This document shows, piece by piece, positions 12,301 to 22,197 of a stretch of 64,000 nt of DNA; within the stretch, counting starts at the first letter, position 1; the number at the start of each line of letters is the position of its first letter. Origin of the DNA: Guadua angustifolia. Its lineage: Eukaryota; Streptophyta; Magnoliopsida; Poales; Poaceae. Made by a program: the position numbers and the translations under genes. Under the pieces are notes generated by a model, which saw only the letters and a program-made list of their open reading frames with translations, made no database searches and had not been told where the DNA came from. Location: assembly GCA_036346375.1 (NCBI GenBank), contig CM070520.1, positions 21,676,852 to 21,740,851 on the forward strand, read 5' to 3'.

Positions 12301-12644
12301 AGGAATAGGCTGTGTTGAATGAATAGGGATTTCGGCCCATTCGGAGGGAAAGAAATTTAAATACATTTCCGAATTAAAGAAATTCCAGAAAAACCGAATA
12401 AACTCCAATAAATCCAAATAAATAGCAAATAAATTCGGAAAAATCTCCAAAAATACAGAAAAATCAAATGAATCACAAGGAACCCAAATAAAATAATAAA
12501 TAATTATTTTGGGATTTATATTAATTATATTAAATCCTTTTTGTCTTTAAAAATTTAATTTAAGCTAGATTAAATTCGAGAAAATTTTTCCGAGTTCAAA
12601 TTTTGAAATTCGAGTTCAAGAAAATCCAAAAACGGAATGTTACA
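9351..12644 (-). mobile_element. Solo LTR of a gypsy-type retrotransposon, TSD CTTTT
   Basis: On the minus strand it starts tgtaacattccg and ends ccgggtccccaca (TG...CA). It is flanked by perfect 5-bp direct repeats ctttt at 9346-9350 and 12645-12649. There is no internal gag or pol and no second LTR, so it is a solo LTR left by LTR-LTR recombination, about 3.3 kb. It is a relative of the LTRs of the gypsy element at 17946-29666. Both begin TGTAACA, end GGGTCC(C)nACA, and share a gggtaaagtgta...ctgcagag block (here 10129-10157 on the minus strand) and a GC-rich middle. Confidence 0.88.
11230..11640. promoter_or_regulatory. Dense array of ACGTGGC (G-box/ABRE-core-like) motifs in the solo LTR
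   Basis: About 400 bases of quasi-periodic tgacgtggcacc-like sequence. Many perfect acgtggc or cacgtgg cores occur, for example around 11326, 11337, 11348, 11387, 11397 and 11509. ACGTG cores are binding sites for plant bZIP and bHLH factors. The repeats are diverged, so the array is old. Activity is inference. Confidence 0.45.
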
Positions 12645-14280
12645 CTTTTCTCCAGTTCCTGAAATAAAAGAGCAGTAGTAGGGAAATTAGCTGAAGTCAA
12701 GAAAACTGAATAAGGATGTGATGTGAGCAACTAGCCAACAACAAAACAATCATGTTGGAGTATTACCCTATTTTAGCCATTATTTAGCAAATGTCAATTT
12801 CTTGAGGACATGTCAAGTTGAACTTGCACGCAAAGGCCATATCATGCACAAATGCATGCACATCTCAACACTTTGTTTTCAATTTTCACAATATGGGATG
12901 CCAACTTTCTAGTAGCAACTTATGAGAGATTAATGTAATCATTTTCCCTAAACTTTTGGGCCAAAAATCAAAATCTATCGGTTCAAGTTACTTCTCTAGT
13001 ATCAATTTGGTTCTCCGAACACAGGGAGAGAAGGACCTAGCAAGTGATGTTGACCTTGACCAATCAAATAATGAGACTGGCCCTCTCAAAAATCCTTCTT
13101 AAGTGATCCCATTAATCTAAACATGTGATTTGTAGTTAGCTATCGACATGATATTTAATATTTGTACGATAGAGTTCAAGAATAACTAAATGAGAACAAC
13201 AAAAGCTTTGGACTTGTGGAGTTTCACATAATTAAATGAAAGTAATATTAGACTGTCCAAAAGGTTAATCAAGATTCGAAACAAGTCTACCCGAGCTTCA
13301 CTACAAGTTAGAAGGAAAGAGAAAGTAGAGGTGCGTAATAGATAGATTTTGAGAACAGCATATGCAACTAGGATTTAAGTTCTCTCTAGAAAACACTAGG
13401 ATGTAGGCTCAATTTAATTGCCCTTGCCAACAAACCACTTACAAGGGAAGCAACTTTTGGTTCCGAGCTCTTTCCGCCCATGCTTGAATCTAATTTGATG
13501 GAACACAATAAACATATTTTGCTGTTGAGGCAACTAGTGGGAGGTCATTCCCCCTAATTTGTAATCTACTACCAATGATAGCAACAAGCAAAAGAAAAAC
13601 ATCTTTCTGAACATTTCATTCAGCTGGAGAGCGGACAACAAATGGAAAAGGCCATTTATCACAAGGGCTCAAGGAAATATTAACAAAAATCCGCCACCAA
13701 CTCAGGATACCTAGTGGATAATAACTCTTATTGTCTTACCACAAATACAAATAAAAGGAATCGAACATAGCAGCTAATTTGTTTCATATACCAGATGGTC
13801 TATTAGAACTTTTAGAAGTTTTGACTTTATGCTGATCCTCCATTAAACACACCAGCTTTTTTATGTCATGTATCAGATGGCCTAGTAAAAGTTTAGTTTT
13901 GGCAGTAGATGAGTAGAACTATCTTTGCATGCATAATAGGTGAAAATTTTTTTAAAAGAACATACGAAATAGTTATGGAAAAAATTATCAACGGAGCATA
14001 TATAATGTTATAGTGAAAGCAAATGTAACCCAGAACATGAACAGTATTACTGCAAGTATCAGGCTTCAAATCAAAAAGTTCCCATGAATATGTAATGGAT
14101 AAACAGTTAATACCCCATATGCAAAGGATGAAGTTACACATAGCAGCAAATGGGAGAAATCCAGCTCCTTATGTGTGACAGAGAACTCAATATCAAATGG
14201 AAAAATCTGAAAACATGTAAAGCACCATATGAGTTGCCAGATGGATTAATGTATGTAATGAAATATCAAGATGAGATACT
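12645..14280. other. Non-coding, A/T-rich remainder of the captured COG3 region
   Basis: No conserved coding exon was recognised on either strand. Short open frames here (for example 13893-14141 minus) show no domain and no exon borders. It is best read as introns of the captured COG3 fragment. Confidence 0.4.
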
Positions 14281-14547
14281 AGATAGTTGTATGGCCACTT
14301 GTTCCCTTAAAATGAGCAGGTGCTTAATTAGGAAAAGCTGCCCGTCCATTGGGGTTGCTTTTTTTGCAATGACCTTGCTGTTCACAGGATCAACAGTTTG
14401 TTGCTAAGCATATATAACAAACAATGTAGCATAATACAGAAACTGCAAATAGCATGTTCTTTAGATCTCATGGACAATAAGAAAAAGTAATAAGTTGAAT
14501 GACCTGATCACCAAGCGATAAAAGAAGAATTAGCAAGAGAAATTATC

Positions 14548-14889
14548 TTAAGCTTTGAGAGGTCCAATACCTGGGGCCCTGGGCTTTCCGTCGCTCCCGT
14601 GATCTCCTCGGCGTGGTGGTCGGCGGCACAGTGGGGGGAAGGCAGCGCGAGGAGGAGGAGGTAGAGGCGGAGAGGACGGGGAGGAGGAGGCGGCAGTGGA
14701 GAGGATGGGGAGGTGGATGCGGTGGCGGAGAGGATGGGGAGGAGGAGGCACGGCGGTGGAGAGAACGGGGAGGCGGATGCGACGGCGGAGAGGCTGGGGA
14801 GGAGGAGGCGGCGCTGAGAGGGCGGGGAGGAGGAGGCGTCGGCGGAGAGAAAGGGGAGGAGGCGCAGCCGATCGATCGATTGATTTCAA
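14548..14889 (-). CDS. GC-rich Pro/Arg-rich first-exon-like ORF at the end of CACTA-1
   Basis: A 113-residue minus-strand ORF beginning MKSIDRSAAPPPLSLRRRLL, made of repeated Pro/Arg/Leu-rich segments encoded by a GGAGGAGGAGGCG-rich purine repeat. It lies directly upstream of the COG3 fragment in the same orientation, and 14940-14900 carries an agggtt motif often seen in plant 5' leaders. It may be the 5' end of a captured gene, or a low-complexity frame that is open by composition. No fold or domain is recognised. Confidence 0.3.
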   Translation of the reverse strand: MKSIDRSAAPPPLSLRRRLLLPALSAPPPPPQPLRRRIRLPVLSTAVPPPPHPLRHRIHLPILSTAASSSPSSPPLPPPPRAAFPPLCRRPPRRGDHGSDGKPRAPGIGPLKA

Positions 14890-14944
14890 TGATTTGAAGT
14901 GTGCGGAGAGATCGAGTATACAGGCCGGGAGGGGATATTAGGGT

Positions 14945-15254
14945 TCAGTTGGCGCCAATTTTTTTCACCCCCGCTCGCACGCCAATAGAATTACCGACGT
15001 ATTTTTTTCGACTAACTGTAGGACTGGAAAACTTCATACATTTTTGCCGACTGACTGTAAGACAGGAAAAATTAAGTTTTACGACGGACGGTCCATCGCT
15101 AATAATAAGTATTATTGCCGACTGACCAGCTGACACTGTAGAGATAATTCCTGACTGGTCATCAGTTGCAAACTTTTGCCGACTTCTTTTCTGTTGGCAT
15201 TTACCCACTATTGCCGTCGGACATCCGACGCTAATAGTGTGTTGTGGTATAGTG
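14945..15254 (+). repeat. Right subterminal and terminal region of CACTA-1
   Basis: Contains repeated tgccgac and ccgac motifs in both orientations (near 15042, 15115, 15178, 15211), an inverted cgtcgg...ccgacg pair near 15214-15233, and ends tggtatagtg at 15254. Such clusters are transposase binding sites in CACTA elements. Confidence 0.65.
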
Positions 15255-15512
15255 TGTGAACACCGATGTTTGCAGGTGGCTGTGTGATTTCTCATGCCCC
15301 AAGGACATGGAAGACCCGACTTGCAATCACATTTGTTCAATCTTACCTTGATCTTTTCCAACTGTGTAGTCCGATGATAATTGCTCCCAGGGGGTGCTGG
15401 CTACATGGGAGCAGGAGTTGAAACATATTCAGAATTTTCTCTTTTTTGTAAGTCCTAATATATATTGAATTTGAACCTACAATTTTATACATAGGTAGAG
15501 TAATCTATGAAG
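15255..15512. other. Short unassigned sequence between CACTA-1 and the tandem repeat array
   Basis: A plus-strand stretch at about 15258-15400 is fairly codon-like but has stops and no family I recognise. It could be the old host locus into which both the array and CACTA-1 inserted. Confidence 0.25.
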
Positions 15513-16870
15513 TACATCTACAAATTTTTTCAGAATTCCACGAGTTGTCACTACCGGTTTGTCCAGGAACCGGCAGTGATATACATATATCATTGTCAGT
15601 TCATGGTATAAGCCGGCAGAGATATACATATATCACAGCCGAGTTCTAGTGTGAACCGGCAGAGATAGTCGAATATCACTGCCGGGTTCTAGTGTCAACC
15701 GGCAGAGATAGTCGAATATCACTGCCGGTTGTACAATGAACCGGCAGTGATATCTATTATCACTGCCGGTTCCTGAGCTGGCAGTGATAACCCCGAGTAT
15801 CACTGTCGACCAATCACTGCCGGCTCCCATAACCAGCAGTAATGGCGTGGACGAGCCGGCAGTGATGACTTGTTCTATAGTAGTCGCTGGTGGTGGATCC
15901 CCATTAACAGGTCATGACTGGTCCATATCGATCGGTTGCATGAACAATCTCAATATACCATACCACCATGCGCCTCCCTTCTTCCATCTTGGTCTTATGT
16001 TCTTCCTTTTCCATGCCACAACTTTCTTTCCCACGCCTGCATCCATCGATCCATCACTCTGACTCCCTTAGCTTTCTTGGCAGCTGTGTGCTGCCCTTTT
16101 CCTGATGACCCAACAACAACATCTCAATATCTCACATATACTATGCACATACGTCGTATGGATTGTCACCTTTCTTGTTGAGTTGTTGCGCATGTACTAA
16201 TTTCAAATCATATCCATGATTACATCTACAAATTTTTTCAGAATTCCACGGGTTGTCGTTTGCGGGTTAGTCAGAGACCGCAAGTGATATATATATCATC
16301 ATCGGGTTCTTGGTATAAGCGGTAGAGATATACATATATCACTACGGGTTCTAGTGTGAACCGGCAGAGATAGTCGAATATCACTGCCGGGTTCTAGTGT
16401 CAACCAGCAGAGATAGTCGAATATCACCGCCGGTTGTACAATGAACCGGCAAGATATCTATCATCCTTCCTCGGTTCTGAGCAGCGATATTTCCGATATC
16501 ACCGCTGCTCCCATAATCGGCAAGAATGGCGTGAGCGAGCCAGTGATGACTTGTTCTATAGTAGTGGCTGGTGGGGGATCCCCATTAACAGGTCATGACT
16601 GGTCCATATCGATCGGTTGCATGAACAATCTCAATATATCATACCACCATGCGCCTCCCTTCTTCCACCTTGGTCTTCTATTCTTCCTTTTCCATGCCAC
16701 AACTTTCTTTCCCACGCTTGCATCCATTGATCCATCACTCTGACTCCCTTAGCTTTCTTGGCAGCTGTGTGCTGCCCTTTTCCTGATGACCCAACAACAA
16801 CATCTCAATATCTCACATATACTATGCACATACGTCGTATTGCTTATCACCTTTCTTGTTGAGCTATTGC
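15513..16870 (+). repeat. Tandem 0.7-kb repeat units U1 and U2 (left part)
   Basis: U1 begins at about 15513 and U2 at about 16224, both with the anchor tacatctacaaatttttt. Each unit then has a cluster of inverted ccggcagtgata / tatcactgccgg motifs and a gacttgttctatagtagt segment. This is followed by ggtccatatcgatcggttgc, a pyrimidine-rich part, and gcgcatgtactaatttcaaa. The ctatagtagtg string is the reverse complement of a CACTA-type end (cactactatag), so the first half of each unit may be a small non-autonomous CACTA element. U2 is interrupted by CACTA-2 after 16870. Confidence 0.7.
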
Positions 16871-17105
16871 CACTACTATAGTACTGGGCATCACAACCGG
16901 CCTATTAGAAGCGGTTTGGTGCGAACTCGTTGTGATGTTCGCACCAGAAGCGGTTCGTAGGCAACGGTCCGGAGAGGGCCTTGAAGCGGTTTGAGACACG
17001 AACCGCTTCGATTTCAAGCGGTTTGAGACAAGAACCGCTTCTAGAACGCAACATTCGTGCGGTTCGTGTCTCAAACCGCTTGAAGGCCCTCCATGGCGCA
17101 TTTAA
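16871..17105 (+). repeat. Left terminus and subterminal aagcggtt repeats of CACTA-2
   Basis: After the terminal cactactatag, the motif (a)agcggtt occurs about seven times in alternating orientation, including gaagcggtttggtgcgaact, agaagcggttcgt, tgaagcggtttgagaca and its inverse gtctcaaaccgcttgaa. These are probable transposase binding sites. No coding sequence is seen from 17106 to 17724, which looks like the 5' leader or intron of the transposase gene. Confidence 0.75.
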
Positions 17106-17724
17106 ACCCTTCTTCCTCCACGAGCCAAAGAGAGGTACGATCAATAGAGAAAGGGCCGCCCAATTTACGTTCTTGGGGAGGTCTGTCCAAATTTTAATTG
17201 GGGTTATTAGCTCCAAATTAAGTGTTTCAAGGTTAGTAACATCATGTGAACATCCTTCTCACCTAGAGATTGCTATTTTTTCAATGGATGTGGAGAAATC
17301 TTGAACTTTTAAGCAAGATCACCATGATCAAAATTTGTTTTCTATGCTTGTTTTTGTTGTTGTATGAAGATGTAGGGTGGAGATCTAGTTCAAAATATGA
17401 CATTACAAGGTAAAGGTGATTGGAAGCTTTAGATCTAGGTGGTTGTTAGCTTTAGAATCTTAAATATCACAATATTGCAAGGAAGTAATTATTGGTGTAT
17501 GAAATAAAATAGAAAAACATGTAAAAGGATAAAAATAATTACAAAGGTGGGAAGGGATACAAAATAATTAGAAAGGTAGGTCTTTAATTGGATGACGGTG
17601 TAGGTGGAGGTTTTTTGTTGGGTTTAGTGGTCATGAGCTTTAGATTTTAAATGTAACTATAAGTTACGTTATAATTTTTTATGAAATTTGTTATAATTTT
17701 TAATGAAATTATAACTTGGTGTAG

Positions 17725-17945
17725 ATGAATCGGCAATGGATGTACAATGCGGACCGTCGCTCGAGAGAGTTCATTGATGGCGTCGCAGGCTTTTCTCGAT
17801 CAAGTAGCAGCATTCTTGCCTCCAGCAACTTCATATGTTGTCCGTATGTAGATTGCAAGAACGAGAAGGAGCACTCCAAATGATGGCAAGTTATGAACCA
17901 TTTGATCATGAGAGGTTTCATGCCAAACTATATCTGTTGGACCAA
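17725..17945 (+). pseudogene. First coding exon of CACTA-2 TNP2 transposase, cut by the gypsy insertion
   Basis: From ATG at 17725 the frame reads MNRQWMYNADRRSREFIDGV, then a Ser-rich segment and ICCPYVDCKNEKEHS. This is the Transpos_assoc (transposase-associated) N-terminal domain of plant CACTA transposases with its CCP...C zinc-binding-like motif. A stop and a frame change follow near 17880, then GFMPNYICWT up to the insertion point. The next codons continue at 29672 after the retrotransposon. Confidence 0.8.
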
Positions 17946-20900
17946 TGTAACACCCCAATTTTTGCTTTTATTGCATTTAAATGGTATTTTGAATTTTTGG
18001 GAATTTCTCGAATTTATTTGGATTTATTTGGATTTATTTGAAATTATTTGAATTTATTTTGAATTAAGCCATTTAACAAATTAATTAAATAATGGAAAAG
18101 TTAAAATAAATTTTTGCTGAAAATATTTTATTTGAGTCACAAATGTCTTAAAATATTTTTGAGAATTTTTCCGTAATTTTTCGATATTTTTAATGCCCCA
18201 AATAAATTATTTGAATTTCGGGAATTATTTTAAATCGAAAAAGGATTAAAAATCGATGAAACAGTGTTGGGCGAACATGGCGGCTGCTCCGGAAAACCCT
18301 AACGCGCCAAATTGCTCGATCTTCATCAAGCGGCTCTCGTCGCGCCCGTCGCCGCTGCCGAATCTCGTCGGATTCGCCGCCGCCGTGTGGGCCTCGGTCT
18401 CCGCGCTTTTCACGGACGCCGAGGGCCCTATTTAAGCGCCGCCGCCGTCTTGTGAACCTCACCTCACGCCGCCCACCAGTACCCGACGCCGCCGAGACGC
18501 CACCGCCGCCGCCGACTCGCGCAAGTCCCGGCCATCCGCCGCACTTCCTCGCGTCGGTTAAATCGCCGGTGACCTTCGCCGTCGCCGTTGGTCCTTGGAG
18601 TCCTCTCGTCAAGCCGTCGGGGCGCTATCTCTTCACGTCGGAGGAGCACGGAGCGCTGCCGCCACGCCGTCGTCTCCGCCTCCGGTCACTAGCGCCGCCA
18701 GCGACACCGCCGAACCTCGCGAGCTTCCACGGCCGTCCGATCTCAATCGACGACCCGGATTCCGCCACGTCGCCCTTGCACAAGAAATCTCATCTTCAAA
18801 CCTCATCCGTTAGATCTAGATCCTCGGCTCGAATCGCACCGCACCATGCCTCGCTCATCGTGTCAGCGACGCGTGGGACCCACTCGTCGGCAAGATCTTG
18901 CGCTGCGTGAGTCGCCGACCGCCGGACCCACATGTCACCCGCCGCGTGCACTATTCACGAGAGACGCCGACAAAGACGGGCCCACTCGTCGGCCGCGACG
19001 CGATTGTCGTGTGGACGCCACCGCCGACGTCATCTTGGCGTCCACGGTGGGACCCACTTGTCGAGAAATAGCCGATCGAGGCTGGCGTCGGCAAGTCCAC
19101 GTGTCACTCTCTGGTGGCGACCGTGTCACAGATGATGCAATAATTGATTCTCGAAAAGAAAATATTTATTTAATTCGGTATATTGATTTTAAATATATTT
19201 TGAAACTTCAAATGCTTATAACTTTTATGCGTTTTAACTCCGATTTGAGTGATTCCAATTTCTATAAATTTGTAAAATTGTGATCTTTCTGTTTATGAAT
19301 TTTAATTGAATTTTTGAGTACTGTTTGCCTACTGTTTATTTATTTTATTGTTTGTGTTTACGTTATGCGTGAGACGTTGAAGTGCCCGGGTTTCGAGGAG
19401 AGGTTCTGACCAGAGCAAGCTCAGAGGCCGAATCAGATTTTTGAAGGCAAGTTGTGTTTGACCATGTTGAACCTATTAGAAAAATTATTTTGATTTAACT
19501 TATTGCATGCTAATTTAGTAAAAGTTGATTTGAATGAGTTTTGGGAATTAGTTAAATGCCTAGTTGTCAGATGTCACCTTGTAGTATATGATTGTATGCC
19601 ATGAATCATTTGTCACCCTAGGTTATGGACTAATAGTTGGACATTAATAATTTGCCAACATGGGTTGAGTAGACCAAGTAGTATGCTTAGCCCTGCCACG
19701 TGGACATGTTATGATTTTGGGATACCAAAGTTAATATTGACTTAATGAGATATGGAACATGATTTGTGAATAAGACACGTGTTATTGAGTTGATGATGGC
19801 ACGTGGTGCAATGGTAAAGAACCGGGGTGGGAAAATGATTTAGACTGGGGCAAATGGCAAGATTGTTTCTGGTGGGCCAAGAGTGGCAACTGGGCGGTCG
19901 AATTTGGTTTTTATTGGTTTTGATATGGAGATCACACTTGGTTAGTCTTGCCTCGGTCAACTAAGGACTTAACCTTGCGAGCATTTGAACTGAGTCTCTC
20001 ATACAACCACAAGCTCCGTAATGGGACGGGCTTAGCTGAGTAAACTGGGAAATCTATTCTTCGGTACTGTCGTGGTGGTGTGAGGCCCGGAGAAGCGGAA
20101 TGAGAACTCACATGGCGCAAGAGGGGGGCCCTGGGTGTGGTAACCAGTCCCTCAAAGGTTGAAACCTTAGCGGCGATCTTGAGTTTAGATGGAACTTTGG
20201 AAAGGCTTCGTTACGGTTATTTGCCTTGGTGGTGTTTGACCTGTATCTTGTGGGTAAAGTGTATAACCTCTGCAGAGTGTACAACCTATTCAATAGCCGT
20301 GCTCACGGTATTGAGCATCGCTCGGTGATTACTGGTCAAGGGTTAGATTTTCATAAAAAATGACTTGTTGATGGAAAATGCTTGGGTTGGTGATGATGAA
20401 CATGACTTAGGATGGAAAAGTGATTTACTGATTGAAATGTTTGTGAAAGCTACTATTCCTACTCTTGCTTTCTTGCTTTGTAATCTATTCTTGTTTATCT
20501 TGAATCTTTGTCACGCTCATGAACCATAGCCTATCCTTTGTACTAAGCCATGCATGTAGAATATTAGATTTGCATTACATGCATGACTTGCCGAGTGCTC
20601 AAAGTACTCACCCCACAACAACACAACTTCGCTTGAAGAAGAAGCAACCCTTTCAGAGGAGGAGTATCGAGGAGCCGATTTAACTAGGGAGCGAGCCAGG
20701 CGATTACTGTGGCAAATTGGTTGGCGCCACGAGTTTATTTTATTTCATTTGCATTTGAATATTTTAATAAGTCTTAAGCCTCATGAGGCGATCTTTGTAA
20801 CTTGACCATAAGGTCAATCAACTAGTTTGAGTATTTAATTAAAGTACTTATTATTTCGCTGGATATGTGCGTGATATGTACCGATGTTGCAACTGTGTGC

Positions 20901-20964
20901 ACTAGCGTGATCTGGACTAGTGCTGAAACACGAGGGTCCGGATTTGCAAATTCGGGTCCCGACA
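17946..20964 (+). repeat. 5' LTR of the gypsy element
   Basis: About 3.0 kb, TG...CA. It has an A/T-rich head (ggatttatttggatttattt), a GC-rich part at about 18290-19130 with several agggcc/cccact-like runs, an A/T-rich part, and a tail with gtgggtaaagtgtataacct, ctgcagag and ctcaaagtactcacccc. Open frames in the GC-rich part are composition effects. Confidence 0.92.
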
Positions 20965-20968
20965 GAGG

Positions 20969-20980
20969 TGGTATCGAGCC
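20969..20980 (+). promoter_or_regulatory. Primer-binding site, initiator Met tRNA type
   Basis: Reads tggtatcgagcc four bases after the LTR. The usual plant sequence is tggtatcagagcc, so one base of a CAG is lost or replaced. This is the same error type seen throughout this element. Confidence 0.8.
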
Positions 20981-21239
20981 ATCTTGATCGTAGGATCGCC
21001 CTTAGTTAGAATGGTCGTAGTGAGGATAAAATTATTTTCTAAAGAGTTAAAATGTGCCAAGATGATAATGCAATCTCGACTTACCCTTCTCTCTTCTCAC
21101 ACCCTTGCTGAATTTATCACGTCTTTGCGTTGTTTTAAAATATGTGAGTTTCACGTGAGTGTCCTTTGGCGATGAGGATGATCCACTCTTTTGGTGGCGA
21201 TTTGGAGTACGCCATGAGCTTTGGCGATGATGCATTCTT

Positions 21240-21796
21240 TGGGAGGATATGATGAGCCGATCTCGGGGACTCATCAGAGATCGGGCAGATCGGATATTGC
21301 AGGATGTCACTATCACGGTTTACGCTCGGGATAGGGCGAGGGCGAGTCGTCCCATCCGCATCACTGCCAGGAGGTCATCATTTGACGCTGGGATCCAGGA
21401 GACATCGCGTCTGGCGATGAGGCGGTTGCTCGTACCTACCCGAGGAGTTGGATGGCAGTGTTCCGTCACCACCCACGAGACACACTTCGCTACAACCGAG
21501 AGCCCATCGAGGAGGAGGATGCCACGATCACCCACCTGGCCAGATATGTCATCGCTCAAGAGGATGTTATCGACGAGACGGTTCAGGAGCTGCAGAGGTC
21601 TCGTGATGAATTCACACAGCTTAGGGCTCATCTGTTGCAGACTTGTGAGTACTTGGCCCACTCTATCCAGAGGATTGGGGAACTGGAGACAGCGCTGTAC
21701 GGACCAGAGCCGGAGCCAGTGCTGGAGCTACACGACCCAGATCCGGAGGAGCCACAGCAGAGGCGCCGCCAGAGCCGAGCCGAGCTGTGGAAGTGA
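21240..21796 (+). CDS. Leader ORF (ORF0-like) between primer-binding site and gag, predicted coiled coil
   Basis: The clearest frame is 21452-21796: HLARYVIAQEDVIDETVQEL, then QRSRDEFTQLRAHLLQ and IQRIGELETALYG. It has heptad-like spacing of L, I and V with many E, R and Q residues, then an acidic Pro/Glu tail. An upstream part in another frame (21249-21450) probably belongs to the same ORF, separated by indels. Some rice gypsy elements carry an extra ORF upstream of gag. Its role is not known to me. An Arg-rich overlapping frame at 21249-21833 is likely a shadow. Confidence 0.45.
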
Positions 21797-22197
21797 AGCG
21801 AGCTGTGGAGGTCAAGCCGAGCGAGGAGGTTGAGCCGAGCAGGAGGCCGGCCAGTGCGGATCGTTGGGATAGGTTTGTACCGCACCAAGACACCGCCGGT
21901 GTATCCACCAGAAGTTCGGTGGGGTTGGCTCGAGTGGCGTTAGGATTAGCAGTTGAGACTCTGAGTTGAGTCGCGTCTTGGAATAAGAGTCACCCTTAGA
22001 GGCGTTTGACTCCAGTGTTAGTTCGATTTGCTTCTTTCATGCTTGTGAGTGATTGGTATGTGTTGCAAGGCCCTTAGGCATTGTGAGCAACCATACCGAT
22101 TATTAATAAAGTAATAAAGTTGGATTTTGTGTTACACCTTTGACCCGCATAAGTATTCTACTACTTGTCTATTCTTACTTCCTCTCATCTCTAAACC

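Larger units (their letters stand above)
8688..14403 (-). pseudogene. COG3: Captured COG3 (conserved oligomeric Golgi subunit 3) gene fragments
   Basis: COG3 (Sec34) is a subunit of the COG tether for retrograde Golgi vesicles. Minus-strand exon pieces can be read. One at about 14402-14300 contains SKVIAKKATPMDGQLFLIKH followed by LLILREQ and then a GT. One at 8994-8870 contains VTAVKVELSS, a frame change, QVEKLDSVLAKPL, an in-frame TAG, and TPTIASPDKVAEPAQK, then GT. One at 8788-8688 contains VGTAIQQDLPKAVIKMRLYL and QNPSTRLILFKPI, bounded by a gcag acceptor and a gtaagg donor. These correspond to central and C-terminal parts of plant COG3 as I recall it. I did not find the exons between them, and a 3.3 kb solo LTR lies in the gap. 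The frameshift, premature stop, missing exons and position inside a CACTA element mark it as a transduplicated pseudogene. The identification is strong, because several conserved segments occur in the right order. Confidence 0.78.
1..15254 (+). mobile_element. CACTA-1: CACTA (En/Spm) DNA transposon, left end outside window, with captured gene fragments
   Basis: Seen: plus-strand transposase and accessory ORFs at 1-6640, then antisense fragments of plant genes, then a right terminus at 15245-15254 reading tggtatagtg, the reverse complement of a CACTA end (cactatacca). The last 300 bases carry repeated gccgac/cgtcgg motifs, as in CACTA subterminal regions. The inverted terminus resembles the start of CACTA-3 at 39978 (cactacaccatgacaca), so the two are probably one family. 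A later LTR insertion at 9351-12644 lengthens the element. The left terminus and therefore the target duplication cannot be checked. The layout (transposase genes followed by antisense host fragments near the 3' end) is that of a Pack-CACTA carrier. Confidence 0.82.

Noticed and set aside
15540..16520. CRISPR-like array of regularly repeated ccggcagagatagtcgaata motifs
   Set aside because: Repeats are imperfect inverted motifs inside a larger tandem unit in a plant genome, and spacers are themselves repeated.
18290..19283. Long Arg/Pro/Ser-rich ORFs on both strands in the GC-rich LTR segment, and the same at 26975-27844
   Set aside because: Both strands and several frames are open at once and the two LTRs disagree in frame. 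This is a composition effect within the LTR.
20960..20990. A tRNA gene near the LTR border
   Set aside because: Only the 3'-end complement of a tRNA (primer-binding site) is present; no cloverleaf.
21249..21833. The 194-residue Arg/Ser-rich frame as the leader protein
   Set aside because: It overlaps the better 21452-21796 coiled-coil frame, and its Arg/Ser-rich make-up looks like an off-frame reading.
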